Below are positions 49,463 through 52,474 of a stretch of 52,474 nucleotides of DNA, piece after piece. The stretch's first letter is position 1, and every line of letters starts with the position of its first letter. The notes beneath the pieces were generated by a model. It ran no database searches. It was given only the letters and a program-made list of their open reading frames with translations, and was not told the origin of the DNA. Source of the DNA: Mycolicibacterium llatzerense (lineage in GTDB: Bacteria; Actinomycetota; Actinomycetes; Mycobacteriales; Mycobacteriaceae); NCBI RefSeq assembly GCF_000878195.1, contig NZ_JXST01000044.1:1-52474 (forward strand), in the 5' to 3' direction. The translations under genes and the position numbers were made by a program.

Positions 49463-51000
49463 CGCCCATCCCCGCGCCGTCCGTCGAGTACGGCCTGCTG
49501 TCGCCGATGCTGATCGTCTTCGGCATCGCACTGGCTGGTGTGCTGGTGGAGGCCTTCGCCCCGCGTACCGCGCGGTACCGCGCCCAGGTCGTGCTGAGCA
49601 TCGGCGGCCAGGCGGTGGCTTTTGTCGCCGTGGTTTGCCAAGCGCTGCACCTGGATTCACCGGTCGGCCGGTCCGCGGTGCTCGGGGCCATCGCCATCGA
49701 CCGTCCGGCACTGTTCCTGCAGGGCACCTTGCTCGGGGTCAGTGTGTTGGCGACCCTGCTGATGGCACAACGGGTTTCGGATGGCAGCGGGTTGGCCGCG
49801 TTCACGCCGCAGGCCGCGACGGTGCCCGACAGCGCCGCTGAGCAGATCGCGCTCAAAGCCGGTGTGACCCAGACCGAGGTGTTCCCGCTCGCCATGTTCG
49901 CGCTCGGCGGCATGATGCTGTTCGGCGCATCCGACGACCTGCTGACGATGTTCGTCGCGCTCGAGGTGCTGTCCCTGCCGCTGTACCTGATGTGCGGCCT
50001 GGCCCGGCGAAATCGGTTGCTGTCGCAGGAAGCGTCGCTGAAGTACTTCCTACTGGGGGCTTTCTCGTCGGCATTCTTCCTCTTCGGTGTCGCGATGCTC
50101 TACGGCTATTCGGGCAGCCTGAGCCTGTCGGGGGTCGCCGCCGGTCGCGGACCGGCATCCCTCGGACTCATCGGCATCGCGCTCCTGTGCGTCGGCCTGT
50201 TGTTCAAAGTCGGCGCAGTGCCGTTCCATTCGTGGGTGCCTGACGTATACCAAGGGGCACCCACGCCGGTGACGGCCTTCATGGCGTCGGCCACCAAGAT
50301 CGCCGCGTTCGGCGCGCTGCTGCGGGTCTGCTACGTCGCGCTGCCCACCCTCGCCAACGACTGGCGACCGGTGCTGTCGATCATCGCCGTGCTGTCCATG
50401 ACAGTGGGTACGGTGATCGCCATCGCGCAGAACGACGTGAAGCGCATGTTGGCGTATTCCTCGGTGGCACATACCGGTTTCATCCTCACCGGTGTGATCG
50501 CGCTCAACACCAGCGGACTCTCGGCATCGTTGTTCTACCTCTTCGTCTACGGGTTCAGCACGCTCGGCGCGTTCGCGGTGGTGAGCGTGGTCCGCCGCGC
50601 CGACGGCGACGAAGAAGGTGACCTGCGCCGGTGGGCCGGACTGGGCCGGCGGCATCCATTCTTCGGTGTCGTGTTCGCGCTGTTCCTGCTTGCCTTCGCC
50701 GGCATTCCCCTGACCAGCGGGTTCGTCAGCAAGTTCGCGGTCTTCAAGGCCGCGGCCGAAGGTGGCGCCGCATCGCTGGTGGTCATCGGTGTGATCGTCA
50801 GCGCCATCGCCGCGTATTTCTACGTCCGGGTGATCGTCCTGATGTTCTTCACCGATCCGGTCGAGGACGGCCCAGTGGTGCAGTCGGGAACGCTCAGCAC
50901 CGCAATGATTGGGCTGACGGCCTTCGTGACCCTCGCGCTGGGTGCCGTCCCCCAGCCAGTACTGGACCTGGCCAACCACGCCGGCCAGTTCCTGCGCTGA
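49459..51000 (+). CDS. nuoN: NADH-quinone oxidoreductase subunit N
   Basis: A 513-aa antiporter-like subunit with about fourteen helices, including MFVALEVLSLPLYLMCGLARR, KVGAVPFHSWVPDVYQGAPTPVTAFMASATKIAAFGALLR and QNDVKRMLAYSSVAHTGFILTG. Last gene of the operon; GTG overlaps the nuoM stop. No clear terminator follows in the 96 bp before the convergent HNH gene. Confidence 0.96.
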   Translation: MTPIPAPSVEYGLLSPMLIVFGIALAGVLVEAFAPRTARYRAQVVLSIGGQAVAFVAVVCQALHLDSPVGRSAVLGAIAIDRPALFLQGTLLGVSVLATLLMAQRVSDGSGLAAFTPQAATVPDSAAEQIALKAGVTQTEVFPLAMFALGGMMLFGASDDLLTMFVALEVLSLPLYLMCGLARRNRLLSQEASLKYFLLGAFSSAFFLFGVAMLYGYSGSLSLSGVAAGRGPASLGLIGIALLCVGLLFKVGAVPFHSWVPDVYQGAPTPVTAFMASATKIAAFGALLRVCYVALPTLANDWRPVLSIIAVLSMTVGTVIAIAQNDVKRMLAYSSVAHTGFILTGVIALNTSGLSASLFYLFVYGFSTLGAFAVVSVVRRADGDEEGDLRRWAGLGRRHPFFGVVFALFLLAFAGIPLTSGFVSKFAVFKAAAEGGAASLVVIGVIVSAIAAYFYVRVIVLMFFTDPVEDGPVVQSGTLSTAMIGLTAFVTLALGAVPQPVLDLANHAGQFLR

Positions 51001-51096
51001 GCGACTAACTGACCGCCGGTCGACGCTCGCGTCCGACATTGGCGAGCCGCACGCTGCGGCCGGGGTCACTATTCAGTTATCAAGGTGCGCAACGTA

Positions 51097-52335
51097 TTAC
51101 GCGGCCACATCTAGTCGCATGGTGCGGCGGTTATAGGCGGGGATGGGTCGCCGGTGCGGGTCGACGGTGGCCGGTGGGATGAGCCACGGATGTTTGTCCA
51201 GGCCCATGACGACGTCCCAGCCGTCGTGGTGGACGTTGGCATGGCACGCCGGGCACAGCAGGCAGCCGTTGCTCAGGCTGGTTTCGCCGTGGTGGCTCCA
51301 ATGCACAATGTGGTGAGCGTGGGTGCGTCCCGGTGGTGCGCCGCATTTGATGCAGCACTGATCACGCAGATACAGGGCTTTGCGTAGGTGGGCGGGGAAC
51401 AGGCGTTTCTCGCGTCCCATGTCCAGTGGCACCTGTTCGCCGTCGACCAGCACCGTGGTGACCGCGGTGTCACAGGTCAGCCGGTCCAGGGTCAAGGCGC
51501 TGATCGGCCCCATGAACTCCAACTCCGCCAAGTCCGGTGTATCAGCGGGCACCGTCACCAACAACTGCGTACGCGGCGCACTGGCGACGTCACCACCACG
51601 GGCCGCGATATCCAGCACCGCCTCCAACGCATCAGCACGCCGCCGCCCCGCCGACCGCACATCCGGGCTGCCGTCCGGTTCGGGTCGCGGCGGCGACAAC
51701 TCCTCCATCGCCGCCACATACTTGGCGCCGACCTCGGCATCCAGATCCGCGCGGATCTGTAGCCGGCCGTCACTGGTCACCCGATGGTCCACGGTGTTGA
51801 TCGACCGGTCCTCCGCCGCGGGCACGCCACCCTCGGCAGCGGCCACCCGATTCCCCAGCCGGCGCGCCCGGTCACCGATCGCCGCCGGAGTCGCCCCCGA
51901 GAAGAACTGCCCCAACAAATCGGTGACCTGTTCAAACCGGGCCGCCTCATCAACAGGACCAGGCGACCGCGCCCGAATGTGATTGACGCCCTTGATGATC
52001 GCATCGACATGCTCACCCGAAATCGCCCCATCACCAGCATGCGCCACCAAAGTCGGCAGCGACGGCGACGCCGCACCAACACGCACCAGCCGCTCGGCCA
52101 CCGACGGCGCGCACCCAAGACCAATCAGCAGCTCCCGCGGCGTCCGGCCCTGCGACGACGCCACACCAAGCCGCCCCAAGGCAGTAGCAACCATCGCCGC
52201 CAGATGATCAACGACGTTTCGCAACACCACCAGCGCCCGCATCACATCAAGAGCGTCGTCGCGATTGACGTCGTCAGGGATACGCAAAGCGCAGACACCA
52301 TCGACGATGGTGTCGAGTTCCGTCGAGGTACTCAT
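51097..52335 (-). CDS. DUF222 / HNH endonuclease protein, 13E12-repeat type
   Basis: A 412-aa protein with an N-terminal helical DUF222 domain (about 1-300) and a C-terminal HNH nuclease domain: two CxxC pairs (CCIKCGAPP and CLLCPACHANVHH) around HAHHIVHWSHHGETSLSNG. This is the M. tuberculosis REP13E12 family, present in many near-identical copies in mycobacteria and itself an integration site for phiRv1 in M. tuberculosis. A DNA-nicking function is inferred from the HNH motif. It is convergent with nuoN and lies next to a transposase start, in accessory DNA. Confidence 0.9.
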   Translation of the reverse strand: MSTSTELDTIVDGVCALRIPDDVNRDDALDVMRALVVLRNVVDHLAAMVATALGRLGVASSQGRTPRELLIGLGCAPSVAERLVRVGAASPSLPTLVAHAGDGAISGEHVDAIIKGVNHIRARSPGPVDEAARFEQVTDLLGQFFSGATPAAIGDRARRLGNRVAAAEGGVPAAEDRSINTVDHRVTSDGRLQIRADLDAEVGAKYVAAMEELSPPRPEPDGSPDVRSAGRRRADALEAVLDIAARGGDVASAPRTQLLVTVPADTPDLAELEFMGPISALTLDRLTCDTAVTTVLVDGEQVPLDMGREKRLFPAHLRKALYLRDQCCIKCGAPPGRTHAHHIVHWSHHGETSLSNGCLLCPACHANVHHDGWDVVMGLDKHPWLIPPATVDPHRRPIPAYNRRTMRLDVAA

Positions 52336-52396
52336 GATTCGATTTTATCGAACATATGTACTGCTTATCTGCTTAATTGGACCTATGCTGGTCAGC

Positions 52397-52474
52397 ATGG
52401 GTACTGCAGAGGGTGGGCCGGTCGGCGGGGTCGACTATCCGCGCACGTTCCAGGAGTTTCGGAGCTGGTTTCCC
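52397..52474 (+). CDS. IS1595/ISXO2-like transposase, 5' fragment
   Basis: A frame opening MGTAEGGPVG and running off the window after VDYPRTFQEFRSWFP. The DYPRTFQEFRSWF pattern is the usual N-terminus of IS1595-group (ISXO2-like) transposases, where it precedes a zinc-ribbon and a DDE-type domain that would lie outside this window. Only 26 codons are visible. It is divergent from the HNH gene, with 61 bp between starts. Confidence 0.65.
   Translation, partial: MGTAEGGPVGGVDYPRTFQEFRSWFP

Noticed and set aside
1..52474. CRISPR array or tRNA genes
   Set aside because: No regularly spaced repeat series and no complete tRNA cloverleaf was seen on either strand; the only tRNA-like structure is in tmRNA.

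Overview
The window is chromosomal DNA of a mycobacterium, most likely a rapid grower (Mycolicibacterium type). The evidence is an antigen 85 mycolyltransferase, a mycobacterial FprA, a deazaflavin (F420)-type reductase, a 14-gene nuo operon with NuoG of actinobacterial type, a 13E12-type DUF222/HNH protein, and a gene order that follows the M. tuberculosis blocks Rv3099c-Rv3106 and Rv3137-Rv3158 with insertions. Core regions are GC-rich; positions 1-9297 are visibly more AT-rich.

Region 1 (1-9297) is an integrated phage-like element whose far end lies before the window. It sits at the 3' end of the tmRNA gene. Reading on the minus strand away from tmRNA: tyrosine integrase, an ADP-ribosyltransferase-like protein, excisionase, an intrinsic terminator, a run of very small genes, a single HK97-type major capsid gene and a small accessory gene. 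No portal, terminase, protease or tail gene is present, so it looks like a phage satellite or a phiRv1/phiRv2-like element. Its distal end carries two convergent genes of unknown role: a protein with a PD-(D/E)XK nuclease motif and a protein whose N-terminus has the proteasome beta-subunit active-site residues at exactly the right spacing (Thr1, Asp17, Lys33, Gly47).

Region 2 (9298-18723) is conserved core: tmRNA, a mycothiol-dependent isomerase family protein, an AraC/VOC pair, an EamA transporter, then smpB-ftsX-ftsE, a Pro/Thr-rich membrane protein, an MscS-type channel, prfB, and the divergent fprA. tmRNA and its partner SmpB lie within 3 kb of each other.

Region 3 (18762-24541) holds a small secreted protein, a small membrane protein, hisN, the fadE24-fadE23 pair behind a perfect 16-bp palindrome, and an antigen 85 gene closed by a very strong terminator.

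Region 4 (24832-35286) is an accessory catabolic island. A TetR gene and an operator-like dyad precede an acyl-CoA-dehydrogenase-fold flavoprotein, an azoreductase-like protein and an F420-type reductase. A tightly packed 8-gene operon (27722-35286) follows: homogentisate-dioxygenase-like protein, alpha/beta hydrolase, type III CoA transferase, HMG-CoA-lyase-like protein, TetR, acyl-CoA dehydrogenase, APH-like kinase and a DUF6285 protein. The last three match the LvaC/LvaA/LvaB set that handles 4-hydroxyacyl-CoA in levulinate catabolism.

Region 5 (35333-51000) is an atypical response regulator followed by the complete nuoA-N operon for proton-pumping NADH dehydrogenase. Region 6 (51097-52474) is mobile-type DNA: a DUF222/HNH protein and the start of an IS1595/ISXO2-like transposase cut by the window end.
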